A stretch of DNA of 64,000 nt from Streptomyces sp. Tu6071 (GCF_000213055.1 NZ_CM001166.1:83348-147347), one strand, 5' to 3'. Counted from the stretch's first letter, positions 25,648 through 34,029 are shown. Made by a program: numbers and translations. Notes: generated from the sequence alone by a model not told the origin.

Positions 25648-26481
25648 GTGTCCGACACACAGCTGCCCACCGATCACGTCCGCGCGCTGCACGAGTTCGC
25701 GCTCCACGCGCACATCCGCCTGTCCATGCGCATCCCGGCCGCCCCCGACCCGCAGACGATGTGGGCGTACGCCTCCGGGAGCGCTGCCGCGTGGAACCTG
25801 CACCGCACCCTCGCCGCCCTGGCCCAGACCGACCCGGACGGCGCCACAGCCCTCGCCGCCGCCCTGGAAGAGGAGGGCGAGTGGCCGGAGATGACCGACC
25901 CGTACGCGGCCGCCGAAGGCCTCGGCCTTCCCGTACAGGGCTGGATCGACGAGGAGTTCGCCCGCAAGGACGAGGAGCGCGCCACACGCGAGGCATCGAA
26001 GGTCCGCGCGGGCCTGCTCGCGGGCTTCCCGCCCGGCAGCCTCATCGTCTTCGTCGGGGCGCCCGCCGCAGGCAAATCGACTGCCGCGGCCCATTTCCCG
26101 CAGGCCTCCAGGATCTGCCTCGACACCTACCGCGGCCTGCTCACCGGCGACGAGGGCGACCAGAGCGCCAACGCGCAGGTCGTCGCGATGCAGGAGATCG
26201 TCCTCGACGCGCGCCTGGAACGCGGGCTGACCACCGTCGCCGACAGCACGAACACCGCCCCTACCGCGCGCACGTTCCTCGTGCAGCGTGCCCGCCACCA
26301 CGGGCGTCTGGTGCACGCCGTGCTCTTCGACACCCCGCTCGAGGAATGCCTCGCCCGCAACGCGGCCCGCGAGCGCCGCGTGCCGGAGCACGTGATCCGC
26401 GCGAAGCACGCGCAGCTCCCGTCCCTCGACGAGCTCCTCGCCGAGGGCTTTGACACCGCAGCCCGTTGGAGCCCCCGATGA
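25648..26481 (+). CDS. P-loop kinase, polynucleotide-kinase-like (paralogue 1)
   Basis: 277 residues, GTG start behind GAGGAG. The first 120 residues are helical and acidic. The kinase domain begins at SLIVFVGAPAAGKSTAAAHF (Walker A near residue 135), then CLDTYRGLLTGDEGDQSANA, then GLTTVADSTNTAPTARTFLV (Walker B-like), then CLARNAARERRVPEHVI (lid arginines). This pattern matches the kinase half of bacterial Pnkp-like and related AAA proteins that phosphorylate 5' ends or small molecules. Its close relative lies at 30539. The stop overlaps the next start (ATGA). Confidence 0.8.
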   Translation: MSDTQLPTDHVRALHEFALHAHIRLSMRIPAAPDPQTMWAYASGSAAAWNLHRTLAALAQTDPDGATALAAALEEEGEWPEMTDPYAAAEGLGLPVQGWIDEEFARKDEERATREASKVRAGLLAGFPPGSLIVFVGAPAAGKSTAAAHFPQASRICLDTYRGLLTGDEGDQSANAQVVAMQEIVLDARLERGLTTVADSTNTAPTARTFLVQRARHHGRLVHAVLFDTPLEECLARNAARERRVPEHVIRAKHAQLPSLDELLAEGFDTAARWSPR

Positions 26482-26765
26482 GCGGCACCCCGAACGCCAG
26501 GACCGGGCAGGGCTGGGACCGGGCGGACTTCCGGTGCGGGCGGTGCGGCGCCCGCCGCACCGCGACCACGGAACCCGAGTACACCGCCGTTGTCGCGGCT
26601 CACCAGCACGCGCACGCGCTGTGGGACCGGCTCACCCCCGCCGAGCGGCTCGCGCTCACCGAGGCCACCCGACTCGTCCTCGGCGATCTGCGCCTGAGCG
26701 CCGAGTGGCTCCACGTCGTCACCCTGCACGCCGAGCAGACCGCAAGGAAGGACCCGACCTTCTGA
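26478..26765 (+). CDS. Small CxxC zinc-finger-like protein
   Basis: 95 residues, coupled to the kinase gene by an ATGA overlap. FRCGRCGARRTATTEPEY (residues 17-34) is a zinc-ribbon half-knuckle; the rest is helical (LWDRLTPAERLALTEATRLV). Its own stop overlaps the next start (TGATG). No family named. Confidence 0.6.
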   Translation: MSGTPNARTGQGWDRADFRCGRCGARRTATTEPEYTAVVAAHQHAHALWDRLTPAERLALTEATRLVLGDLRLSAEWLHVVTLHAEQTARKDPTF

Positions 26766-27415
26766 TGAACGCCCTCGACCGCCTGATCACAGTGCTGCGC
26801 GAGCGCAGCACTGTCACGGACACCAACCCGCCACGCGGCTGGGTCGTCCTCCTCGCGCCCGACGGGAGCCACCTCGCCTACCTGCCCCTGGCCGCCCCCG
26901 ACATCCTCCAGCTCGCCGAGGACTGCGGCCTCGACACCACCGGGGAGAGCGCGGACGCCGACCTGCTCTGGGACGCCCTCGACGACGCCGCCCCGCCCAC
27001 CCTCCTCACCGGGGACTGGACAGCGCTGCTCCGCGTCCACGACGGCACCAGCACAGTCGACGAGATCCGCCTGACCGACACCGAGCTCACCGACCTCGCC
27101 ACCCTCCTCGACGACAGCGCGCGCCGCCGCGCTGAGCGCGAGCAGCTGCACGCCGATCATCCCGAGCTCGTCGCCGAGGTCACCGCGATCGCGGCCTGGC
27201 CCGAGGACGAACTCTCCGCCGACATCACTGCGATCGCCGCCTGGCCGGAAGACGAGCTCGCCGCTGAAATCGAGGATCTCGCCCCGCGCAGTCAGAGCGA
27301 CATCTGCGTGCTCTACGCCGAAGTCCTCGCCCACGGCCGCCGAGTGGCTGCGACCCGCGCCCTCGACGACTGGTTCGGCGCGGTCACCGACCCCAGCGAC
27401 GAAGACCCCCGATAA
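26765..27415 (+). CDS. Unrecognised acidic protein with internal decapeptide repeat
   Basis: 216 residues. GWVVLLAPDGSHLAYLPLAA and a run of acidic helices make up the first 130 residues. AIAAWPEDEL occurs twice in a row (residues 139-148 and 155-164), a small tandem duplication. Third gene of the overlapping group with the kinase and zinc-finger genes, so stoichiometric co-expression is likely. No function can be assigned. Confidence 0.6.
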   Translation: MNALDRLITVLRERSTVTDTNPPRGWVVLLAPDGSHLAYLPLAAPDILQLAEDCGLDTTGESADADLLWDALDDAAPPTLLTGDWTALLRVHDGTSTVDEIRLTDTELTDLATLLDDSARRRAEREQLHADHPELVAEVTAIAAWPEDELSADITAIAAWPEDELAAEIEDLAPRSQSDICVLYAEVLAHGRRVAATRALDDWFGAVTDPSDEDPR

Positions 27416-27464
27416 GCACCCCGCTCACACCTCCCCTGTTCGGTCAACAAGCAAGGAGCGTCTC

Positions 27465-27860
27465 GTGCGCGTACACATCACCTCCTTCGGGCACCTCCAC
27501 GGCCCCCGCCCCCAGGACGCGGACATCACCCTGGACCTGCGCCCGTTCCGCGACCCACACTTCGACCCGGCCCTGCGCGAACTGACCGCCCGCGACCGAC
27601 GCGTCATCAAGACGGTCCTCACGACCCCCGGAATCCGCGAGCTGATCGCGGCGACCGTGGCGCAGGCCCGCGCCTATGCCGCCGCGCCCGCCGCCCGCGA
27701 GCGGACCCTGCACATCGCGGTCGGCTGCTCGGGGGGCCGACACCGCGCCGGTGTCACCGCCCACGTCCTCGGCCGACGCCTGCGCCGCCGCGGCCACACC
27801 GTCACCGTCGTCGACCGCGACTTACACCGCCCCGTCGTCGACCGCCCCGCCCCACGGTGA
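27465..27860 (+). CDS. Stand-alone RapZ C-terminal-domain protein
   Basis: 131 residues, GTG start with AAGGAG 8 bases upstream. It carries both signatures of the RapZ C-terminal domain: LDLRPFRDPHFDPALRELTA (residues 24-43) and the anion-binding loop HIAVGCSGGRHRAGVTAHVL (residues 85-104). In full RapZ this half binds small RNA or sugar phosphate; the N-terminal P-loop half is absent here. P-loop proteins are present in the same island (25648, 30539), so a two-protein version of the system is possible. That is speculation. Confidence 0.85.
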   Translation: MRVHITSFGHLHGPRPQDADITLDLRPFRDPHFDPALRELTARDRRVIKTVLTTPGIRELIAATVAQARAYAAAPAARERTLHIAVGCSGGRHRAGVTAHVLGRRLRRRGHTVTVVDRDLHRPVVDRPAPR

Positions 27861-27960
27861 CCCGTACGACATCCCCGCCACCACTTCCCCCGACCCCGCT
27901 CCTTGCGCCCGCCGACCCCTGGTCAGCGGGCGCTTCGCATACCCCTCGGAGGTCTTCTTC

Positions 27961-28068
27961 GTGCTGATCCCCCGCCCGCGCCGCCGGATCGGCCGCCCCC
28001 GCCCCCAGCGGCCCGGCCCCCGCTACCCGAAGCCGCCCCGCCCGCTCCCCGGCCCATGGAGCAGGTGA
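27961..28068 (+). CDS. Very small Arg/Pro-rich peptide
   Basis: 35 codons from a GTG with GGAGG 8 bases upstream; sequence starts VLIPRPRRRIGRPRPQRPGP. Its TGA overlaps the ATG of the next gene (TGATG). It could be a leader-type peptide that couples translation of the following gene. Low complexity makes it uncertain. Confidence 0.4.
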   Translation: MLIPRPRRRIGRPRPQRPGPRYPKPPRPLPGPWSR

Positions 28069-28421
28069 TGCCCCGGGCCCGCCGGAAGCGCCGTCGCGAG
28101 GCCCGCCGCGTCCCGCGCAGCGACGCGCACCTGCCCGAGTACGACCGCGGGGACTGCCCCGAGGGCCTCCTCACCCGACGGCAGTTACGCGACCTGGGAC
28201 TGAGCCCCGGCGGACACGGCCCGGTCGCGGTGCTGCGCTGCAAAGGCTGCGCCTACCGGCCCGACCAGGCGTGCAACCACCCCACCCGGGCCTGGCTCTA
28301 CAGCGTGGCGCTCGCCCGACCGAAGCGCACGCCGACGCTCGCCCAGGAATGGGCCCTGGACAGAGCGATGGCCGCGAGGTCCACGTGCCCGGAATGCAAG
28401 CGCCGGTACTACTTCAGGTAG
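28068..28421 (+). CDS. RRQ-motif zinc-binding protein of actinomycete plasmids
   Basis: 117 residues, start overlapping the preceding stop. Basic N-terminus (PRARRKRRREARRVPRSDA), then GLLTRRQLRDLGLSPGGHGP, a motif seen in many small Streptomyces plasmid proteins, then CKGCAYRPDQACNH and, at the end, CPECKRRYYFR. Four or more Cys in CxxC pairs suggest one or two zinc ions. Function unknown. Confidence 0.7.
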   Translation: MPRARRKRRREARRVPRSDAHLPEYDRGDCPEGLLTRRQLRDLGLSPGGHGPVAVLRCKGCAYRPDQACNHPTRAWLYSVALARPKRTPTLAQEWALDRAMAARSTCPECKRRYYFR

Positions 28422-28609
28422 CGTCGCTCGGGCGTGACATAACGACGAACCAATGCCAGCAACTCAGCATCGTCGTGAGGATGGCGTATCACACTGGCGA
28501 TCTTGCCTTGCCGCCTCGGAACAGAGCCAGTCCTCCCTTGCCCCGATGTGAATGAGTACGGCAGTTGGCACCTGTGCTGAAGTATGCGCTCAGACCCAAG
28601 GCCCGTAGG

Positions 28610-29272
28610 TCAGCCGCCGTAGAGGCCCCACTCGTCGAGGCCCCCGTAGATGTGCGCTTCGAGGCATTGCGGGGCGTCAAGGCCCACGGCCTCACCCCGG
28701 TACACGGCGATGAGGGAGTCCTTGCCCCGCCACCACGAGTCGGTCACACCCTGTACTTCGGGTACCGGCTCGAATGCGCCGAGATCCAGTGCGTCGACGG
28801 CCTTGCGCTTGACCCTCGTGACGGTCGTGGCCCAGCGGCGGGCATGAGCGGCGAGCGCCAGGGATTCCACCCATCCGTCAGTGTTGGCATGCAGGGGCGT
28901 CCACTGGTAGGCGTCGATGCCGAACGCACCGTCGGGGCCGATCGCGAAGCTGTAGGCCATGGAAACCCGGCAGCCCCCTGCCGGGAACGACCAGCCTTCT
29001 GCGGGCATCTCCTCGGGGCAGTCGGCATCCAGGATGCGCGGACCGCCCTCGTAGAACGGGGCCGGCGGCAAGGCGAGGCCGCCCCAGCGGTCCTGGAAGG
29101 CAGCAGCCCGCTCGATCTCCGCAGCGGGGACCCCGTACTCGATCCACGCGTCGCGGTGTCGCCGGATGTCCGGCCGGCGAACACGTATGCCCTCCGTCTC
29201 GACAAACCGCTGGGCCCTACGGCTCAGGCCGGCAGGCGCGACCGGGACGGACGATACGGGCTGGTCAGCCAT
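28610..29272 (-). CDS. Unrecognised protein, downstream partner of DUF2199
   Basis: 220 residues, leftward, ATG sharing one base with the stop of the DUF2199 gene (TAATG). Trp-, Asp- and Gly-rich beta-type sequence (YEGGPRILDADCPEEMPAEG, DAYQWTPLHANTDGWVESLA) without a family I recognise. The two-gene leftward unit interrupts the rightward operon and has a lower GC third position, which suggests separate acquisition. An immunity-type protein is possible but unsupported. Confidence 0.6.
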   Translation of the reverse strand: MADQPVSSVPVAPAGLSRRAQRFVETEGIRVRRPDIRRHRDAWIEYGVPAAEIERAAAFQDRWGGLALPPAPFYEGGPRILDADCPEEMPAEGWSFPAGGCRVSMAYSFAIGPDGAFGIDAYQWTPLHANTDGWVESLALAAHARRWATTVTRVKRKAVDALDLGAFEPVPEVQGVTDSWWRGKDSLIAVYRGEAVGLDAPQCLEAHIYGGLDEWGLYGG

Positions 29273-29796
29273 TACCGCTGCTCGCCGTCACCGGCGTGGA
29301 GCACGGCCGACGCAATCTCCCGCACGCGCTCCGGGCTGATCCCTGTGCGCTGCTCGACGGCGAGGGGGTGGTCGGTGGGCTCCAGCTCGACGAAGGGGCG
29401 CTCACCGACCGGACGGGTATGGACGCGCGTCTTCAGGTTGAGCGTCGTCGCCGGGTATACCGGAAGATCGGTGGTGAGCCAGCCGAAGTACGGCTTCTCA
29501 GCCTCGCGGCCGGGCCTGTCCCACAGATCCGAGGCTTGGGAGAAGCTCTCTCGGCTGAGCGAGACCCAGACGCCCCAGGAGAACACCTCGGCACTGCCGA
29601 TGACCGGTATCTCGATCAGGCCCTTCACGAAGTAGTGCTGCCCGCGGACCACGCACTGGTCCGCGGAGAGCAAGCAGTCCTCGGCGTCGGCGAAGGCCGG
29701 CTCCCACACGGCGGGGGCCTCGGCCGTGTAGTTCATCGGCAGCTCAGGGTGGTGGTCCCCGCAGCATGCGCAGGTGAACCCCAAATCACTGGTCAT
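29272..29796 (-). CDS. DUF2199 family protein
   Basis: 174 residues. The N-terminal FTCACCGDHHPELPMNYTAE has the CxxCGxxHxxLP signature of DUF2199, followed by DCLLSADQCVVRGQHYFVKG and FSWGVWVSLS, all family motifs. DUF2199 proteins have no known function; members bind zinc by inference from the Cys/His motif. First gene of a two-gene leftward unit. Confidence 0.85.
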   Translation of the reverse strand: MTSDLGFTCACCGDHHPELPMNYTAEAPAVWEPAFADAEDCLLSADQCVVRGQHYFVKGLIEIPVIGSAEVFSWGVWVSLSRESFSQASDLWDRPGREAEKPYFGWLTTDLPVYPATTLNLKTRVHTRPVGERPFVELEPTDHPLAVEQRTGISPERVREIASAVLHAGDGEQR

Positions 29797-29910
29797 GGGC
29801 CCGGAGCCTAGCGACGGACTCCGGCCAGACCCGAAGGGGGCTTACTCGGCCACCGCTCTGCGCGGCCAACTACCACGCTCAGTCGCGGCTGGTTCCCCCG
29901 AGGACAGGCG

Positions 29911-30081
29911 ATGGCGTGTGGCTCTCTTGGCGCCGGAATACAGCAGCTACGGAACAAGTGCACTCCGCCAACACCGCTGCGTACCCAGGGCTGCTGCGAC
30001 CCCTGCGCATGGGGCTACGAGCCCAGCCCCGACACCTACTTCGTCCCCACGGCCCCGGTCATCCACCGGCTGGCCGCCTGA
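29911..30081 (+). CDS. Small Cys-rich protein
   Basis: 56 residues, MACGSLGAGIQQLRNKCTPP, then TQGCCDPCAWGYEPSPDTYF. Six Cys in a short protein, with CCDPC like a metal-binding knuckle. GAGGA lies about 8 bases before the ATG. The C-terminal half has convincing codon bias; the N-terminal start is less certain. Confidence 0.5.
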   Translation: MACGSLGAGIQQLRNKCTPPTPLRTQGCCDPCAWGYEPSPDTYFVPTAPVIHRLAA

Positions 30082-30096
30082 TCAAGGAGAATCACC

Positions 30097-30195
30097 GTGG
30101 CTCGTCCACCCCTTCGCCCGGCCCTGACCATCCGCGCCCGAACCGCCGTGCTGGTCGCGGCCGTGGTCGCCACCACCAAGGCCACCACCCGGTGA
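30097..30195 (+). CDS. Very small coupled peptide
   Basis: 32 codons from a GTG with AAGGAG 8 bases upstream. Hydrophobic middle (AVLVAAVVATT). Its stop overlaps the next gene's GTG (GTGA), so it may act mainly in translational coupling. Confidence 0.4.
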   Translation: MARPPLRPALTIRARTAVLVAAVVATTKATTR

Positions 30196-30542
30196 CCGGC
30201 CGCACCCGCACCCGCCTGAACCGGGTGCGCGCCTCCGTCGGCATCGCCCAGCTCGCCCTCCAGCAGATCGAGGACGACATGAGCGCCGACGACGTCGACG
30301 GCCAGGAGCTCGCCGCGATCCTGCGCGAGCTCCAGGAGGACGCCGACGTCCCCTGCGGCCTCTTCCCCGCCCTCGCGCAGCTGGTCACCGCCGCCGCACG
30401 CCGGGCGGAGCAGATCGAGCCCGACCGCGACGGCGACGCCTCCTGCCCCCTGCACGAGGCCGCCGCCCTGCTCACCGACAACGCCGGGCCCCGCCTGAAC
30501 TGGGCGGCCCGCTCCCTCGACCCGCAAGGAGATCTCGCATGA
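30192..30542 (+). CDS. Small helical protein ahead of the second kinase
   Basis: 116 residues, GTG start overlapping the previous stop. Helical and acidic (IAQLALQQIEDDMSADDVDG, ELAAILRELQEDADVPCGLF). Coupled by ATGA to the P-loop kinase that follows. No recognised domain. Confidence 0.6.
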   Translation: MTGRTRTRLNRVRASVGIAQLALQQIEDDMSADDVDGQELAAILRELQEDADVPCGLFPALAQLVTAAARRAEQIEPDRDGDASCPLHEAAALLTDNAGPRLNWAARSLDPQGDLA

Positions 30543-31501
30543 CCGAGCTGATCTGCTACCCGCCGATGCCCGAGCACAGCCTCGTGGTCCTCATCGGTGC
30601 GTCCGGCGCCGGGAAGTCGACGCTCGCGCGCACCTGGCCCGCCTCGCAGGTCCTGTCCCTGGACGCACTGCGGGAGGCCGTGGCCGACGACGCGGGCGAC
30701 CAGGACGCGACCGGCGACGCCGTCGCCGCCCTGCACCTGCTCCTGGAGGCGAGGATGCGCCGCCGGTTGTTCACGGTCGTCGACGCCACCAACGTCACGG
30801 CCGCCGCCAGGAAGCCGCTCATCGCCGCCGCCAAGCGCCACGACATGCTCCCGATCGCGGTCGTGTTCACCACGCCCGGCAGCATCTGCATCGAGCGGCA
30901 GGGCCCGCGGCCGGCCAACCGCACGGTGCCGGAAGAGGTGGTTGCCCAGCAGCACGACGACATGTTCGCCTCCCGCCGCACCCTGCGGGCCGAGGGCTTC
31001 CCCGAGATCGTCTACTCCGACAGCATCTGCCGACTCGCGCCGTACCTGGAGCGCCTGAGCGAGAGGCGGCAGGCCGACCTCGGGCTGGACGGTGGCGCCG
31101 GCCTCGGTGACCTGAACCTCGTGGCCCGGGTGTTCGGCGAGAACATCCTGCCGCTGTGGCAGTGGAAGCCCGGCTCGAACATCGCCGGCGGCGACCGCGT
31201 CGCGGAGATCCGCCTCGGTCAGCAGTACCTCACCCTCGCCCTGCGCACCGACGTCGACGGCGAGGGCGACGTCGGGTTCGACGTGATGGTGCCGTGCCCG
31301 CACGACGACGAATGCACCGGCCACGCCTGGGTGCCCGCCTACAGCGTCACCTGCCTGTTCCGCGCGCTCAACGGCGACCTGGACGACGACGAGGACATCG
31401 TCTGCACCGTCCACGGCCCGAACACCGACGAGGACCAGGAGGACGATCCCGAGGGCCGCGCCGACCTAGAAGAGCAGTTCGCGACTGCGGTCCGCGAGTG
31501 A
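30539..31501 (+). CDS. P-loop kinase, polynucleotide-kinase-like (paralogue 2)
   Basis: 320 residues. Walker A is in LVVLIGASGAGKSTLARTWP (residues 16-35), then LSLDALREAVADDAGDQDAT, then LFTVVDATNVTAAARKPLIA (Walker B-like), then RTVPEEVVAQQHDDM (lid). The same order of motifs as the 25648 protein, including the GDQ after the Asp motif. The C-terminal 130 residues differ: an acidic domain with CPHDDECTGHAW and a very acidic tail. It therefore shares only the kinase domain with its paralogue. Likely a nucleic-acid 5'-kinase or related NTP-dependent kinase. Confidence 0.8.
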   Translation: MTELICYPPMPEHSLVVLIGASGAGKSTLARTWPASQVLSLDALREAVADDAGDQDATGDAVAALHLLLEARMRRRLFTVVDATNVTAAARKPLIAAAKRHDMLPIAVVFTTPGSICIERQGPRPANRTVPEEVVAQQHDDMFASRRTLRAEGFPEIVYSDSICRLAPYLERLSERRQADLGLDGGAGLGDLNLVARVFGENILPLWQWKPGSNIAGGDRVAEIRLGQQYLTLALRTDVDGEGDVGFDVMVPCPHDDECTGHAWVPAYSVTCLFRALNGDLDDDEDIVCTVHGPNTDEDQEDDPEGRADLEEQFATAVRE

Positions 31502-31529
31502 GCCGCGCCGCCGACGGTCCGCACCCGCA

Positions 31530-31569
31530 CCCGCTCACCCCGGCCGATCTCCCGGCCGGGGTGAGCGGG
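31530..31569 (+). terminator. Strong hairpin after the second kinase gene
   Basis: 16-bp perfect stem, CCCGCTCACCCCGGCC / GGCCGGGGTGAGCGGG, with loop GATCTCCC. It is likely a terminator or a message-processing site inside the operon. Confidence 0.65.
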
Positions 31570-31691
31570 CGCACGGGTGCCCGGACTGCCACCTCCCGAT
31601 CCAAGGCGGAAGCGCCGGCCTCGCCGCGCACCGCCGCACCGTCCACACCAGCGCGGACGACCCGCGCGGCCAGATCAACATCCAGTTCTGA
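31563..31691 (+). pseudogene. Small zinc-finger reading frame without a start codon
   Basis: The frame ending at 31691 reads HGCPDCHLPIQGGSAGLAAH then RRTVHTSADDPRGQINIQF, a CxxC...HxxxxH finger that looks real. No ATG, GTG or TTG lies in frame near its 5' end; a GTG one frame away (31561) would work if one base were removed. It may be a decayed gene, or the finger may be expressed by frameshifting. It overlaps the right arm of the hairpin. Confidence 0.4.
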
Positions 31692-31728
31692 GCGGCCCGG
31701 CCGCTCTCACCCCTTCTCGGAGGCCCGC

Positions 31729-32502
31729 ATGGCCCGCAAGCCCATCACCTGGTACATCGCCACCCCCACCGACGGCACCATCGAGATGTCCCGCGAGGCC
31801 GGAACCCCGGTGGACCTTTCCGTCAACGTCGGCAAGGCCATCGACCACCCCAACCCCTGCCGCAACAAGTGGTACGACGAGAGCGGCTTCTCCTACTTCC
31901 GCATGGTCAAGCGCGTCGGCGAGGCGCTGGAGGACACCGGTATCTGGCCCATCACCTGGCCCGTCCGGTTGTGGATCGTGGAGCCGCTCGGGGAGACCGG
32001 CAACTGGAGCCAGCGCCACTACCCCTACCGGCTGCTCTCCCACCGGATCCGCGTCCTCGAGGAGACCGACGCCCACCGCGCGCTCGGACCCGCCGGCCTC
32101 GACGTCCTGAACGTCGTCCAGCAGGAGATCCCCGAGCGGGCCGCACGCTGGGCCGCGGACTGGGACGCCGACCCCGAGGGCATGCGCGTCCGGACGTGGA
32201 ACTGGGAGCAGTGCGGCGGTCCCACCTGCGGCAGCGGCCGATGGGCGGACGAACTCGCCATGGCGGTCTCGCACAACCGCCGCGAGTCGGGCGCCCAGAC
32301 CTGGATCGAGCACCTAGCGCGCAACGCCGTCGACCAGGCCCTCGCCGACACCGACGCCAGCATGACGGCCCGCTGCTACGCCTACGGCCGCGCCACCGGC
32401 CACGCGGTAGCCGCCCAGCACCAGAGCCGCTTCGAGCCGTACGTCCTGGACGCGCTGCGCGGCGTCGGCCTCGACTCCCCTGCCCCGGCCGTGGCCGCCT
32501 GA
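31729..32502 (+). CDS. Unrecognised conserved-looking plasmid protein
   Basis: 257 residues, MARKPITWYIATPTDGTIEM onward, with CGGAGG 7 bases upstream. Trp-rich (TWYIA, GIWPITWPVRLWIVEPLGET, RTWNWEQCGG). The middle covers a probable alpha/beta domain and the end is helical. I know of no named family. Confidence 0.65.
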   Translation: MARKPITWYIATPTDGTIEMSREAGTPVDLSVNVGKAIDHPNPCRNKWYDESGFSYFRMVKRVGEALEDTGIWPITWPVRLWIVEPLGETGNWSQRHYPYRLLSHRIRVLEETDAHRALGPAGLDVLNVVQQEIPERAARWAADWDADPEGMRVRTWNWEQCGGPTCGSGRWADELAMAVSHNRRESGAQTWIEHLARNAVDQALADTDASMTARCYAYGRATGHAVAAQHQSRFEPYVLDALRGVGLDSPAPAVAA

Positions 32503-32633
32503 TCTGCACGAACAGAAAAGGCATCCAGCCCCTTCGACCTGTAGCCCTGCCCCGGGACGGCCGCCATCGGCCTGGTAACCAGTCGGCCGCCCCGGGCCCC
32601 CAACCCGTACGAGACGAGAGGGAGATCCTCAGT

Positions 32634-33311
32634 ATGGACTCCGTCCTGCACACCACGGGCCGCTTTGGCCCACGCACCCTCCTGATCACCGCCGCTGCCG
32701 TCCCGCTGACCGGCTGGGCCGTCCACGCGACCGTGCTGCTCAAGCAGATCGCTGCCAAGGAGAAGGACCCGCTGACCGGGCTGCTGCGCCGCGACACCTA
32801 CACCGCCCGCGCCCGCCGGATCCTCGCCCGGCACGGTGACAACACGACCGTGGTCATGGTCGACGCCGACCACTTCAAGCAGATCAACGACCGCGACGGC
32901 CACGAGGCGGGGGACGCGGTCCTCGCCGCGCTCGGGCAGCGGCTCACGGCCTGGGCCGGTCCGCGCGCGGTGTGCGGGCGCCTGGGCGGCGACGAGTTCG
33001 CCGTCGCCCTCCCCCTGCCCGCCGAGCACCGCGCCGAGCGCCTGGAGCAGCTCGTGCGGGCACTGCACGCGCCGGTCCGCCTCGACGACGGGCGCCTCAT
33101 CCAGGTCGCGGTCTCCGTTGGCGCCGCCACCACCGACACCCTCCACACCCGCGACCTCGCCGCGCTCCAGCGCGCCTCGGACGCGGCCCTCTACGACGGC
33201 AAGCACACCGGCCGCGCCGTCCTCGCGACCACCGCGCACACCCGCGTCCCCTCCATCAACGGGCGCAGGATGGGCCGTCCCGGCACCAGCGTGTGGGGGC
33301 AGGCCGCATGA
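32634..33311 (+). CDS. Diguanylate cyclase, membrane-anchored GGDEF protein
   Basis: 225 residues with GGGAG 8 bases upstream. One transmembrane helix at residues 15-35 (TLLITAAAVPLTGWAVHATV), then a complete GGDEF domain: DPLTGLLRRDTY, VVMVDADHFKQINDRDGHEA, VCGRLGGDEFAVALPL. The active-site loop is intact. The autoinhibitory RxxD site, expected five residues before GGDEF, is absent. It would make cyclic di-GMP, which in Streptomyces holds BldD on DNA and delays development. No phosphodiesterase (EAL) gene lies nearby. Overlaps the ASCH gene by ATGA. Confidence 0.9.
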   Translation: MDSVLHTTGRFGPRTLLITAAAVPLTGWAVHATVLLKQIAAKEKDPLTGLLRRDTYTARARRILARHGDNTTVVMVDADHFKQINDRDGHEAGDAVLAALGQRLTAWAGPRAVCGRLGGDEFAVALPLPAEHRAERLEQLVRALHAPVRLDDGRLIQVAVSVGAATTDTLHTRDLAALQRASDAALYDGKHTGRAVLATTAHTRVPSINGRRMGRPGTSVWGQAA

Positions 33312-33745
33312 CCAGCACACCGCCGCGCGGCGACGGGCTGCGCGCGCTCACCGTCCGCCAGCCCTGGGCCTCCTGTATCGCCCACGGCTCGAAGAGGGTA
33401 GAGAACCGCACCCGGCCCTGGTGGTGGCGCGGATGGTTCCTCATCCACGCCGGCCGCGGCACCGACCACCAGGCGCTCACCGACCCCCGCGTCACCTGCA
33501 CCTTCCCCCGACAGCCGCTGGAGTTCGGCGCCGTCCTGGCCGTCGCGCGCCTGACCGACTGCCACCAGGACGAGCCCGGCCGCGCCTGTTCGGCGTGGGC
33601 CGACCCGGAGGCGTGGCACCTCACCCTCACCGACGTCACCCCGCTCCTGGAGCCGATCCCCGCGCTCGGCCGCCTCGGCCTGTGGCGCCCCAGCTGCGAG
33701 CTCACCGCCCACGCCCTCGCCCAACTCCCCCACCTGAAGCCGTGA
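33308..33745 (+). CDS. ASCH/PUA-like domain protein
   Basis: 145 residues. LTVRQPWASCIAHGSKRVEN near the N-terminus is the ASCH signature (QPWA...G.K..ENR), followed by WRGWFLIHAGRG and GAVLAVARLTDCH. ASCH domains are RNA-binding or nucleoside-modifying PUA-like folds. Coupled on both sides by 4-bp overlaps with the diguanylate cyclase and the zinc-finger gene. Confidence 0.85.
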   Translation: MTSTPPRGDGLRALTVRQPWASCIAHGSKRVENRTRPWWWRGWFLIHAGRGTDHQALTDPRVTCTFPRQPLEFGAVLAVARLTDCHQDEPGRACSAWADPEAWHLTLTDVTPLLEPIPALGRLGLWRPSCELTAHALAQLPHLKP

Positions 33746-34029
33746 CGCGCGCGAACCGGCCGAAACAGCTGTGGGAGCCGGGTCTCATCCCGGCTCCCGG
33801 CGCCCTCCTGGACTGGCGCGACGCCCGCCACCACGACGCCCGCAACGCCTACCCCTGCACGCTGTGCGGCCACCCCACCCACCTGCGCTCCCACACCGGC
33901 GAACCCGCCCATAAAACGTGCGCCGAAACGTGGATCGCCACCCACTACCCCGAGGCCCGCCGCACCGCGCGCTTCGCCTCCGACCCGGCCCCCGCGCGCC
34001 GCTCCGATGCCGCCGACGACCACGCCTGA
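33742..34029 (+). CDS. Small zinc-finger protein coupled to ASCH
   Basis: 95 residues from a GTG overlapping the ASCH stop. YPCTLCGHPTHLRSHTGEPA then HKTCAETW gives CxxC...HxxxC, a likely zinc knuckle of the kind found near phage nucleases. No catalytic domain is visible. Confidence 0.65.
   Translation: MTRANRPKQLWEPGLIPAPGALLDWRDARHHDARNAYPCTLCGHPTHLRSHTGEPAHKTCAETWIATHYPEARRTARFASDPAPARRSDAADDHA

Noticed and set aside
25648..31501. The two P-loop kinases considered as zeta-type toxins with small upstream antitoxins.
   Set aside because: The motif order fits Pnkp-like kinases better, and the small neighbouring proteins do not resemble epsilon antitoxins. A toxin role is not excluded but not supported.
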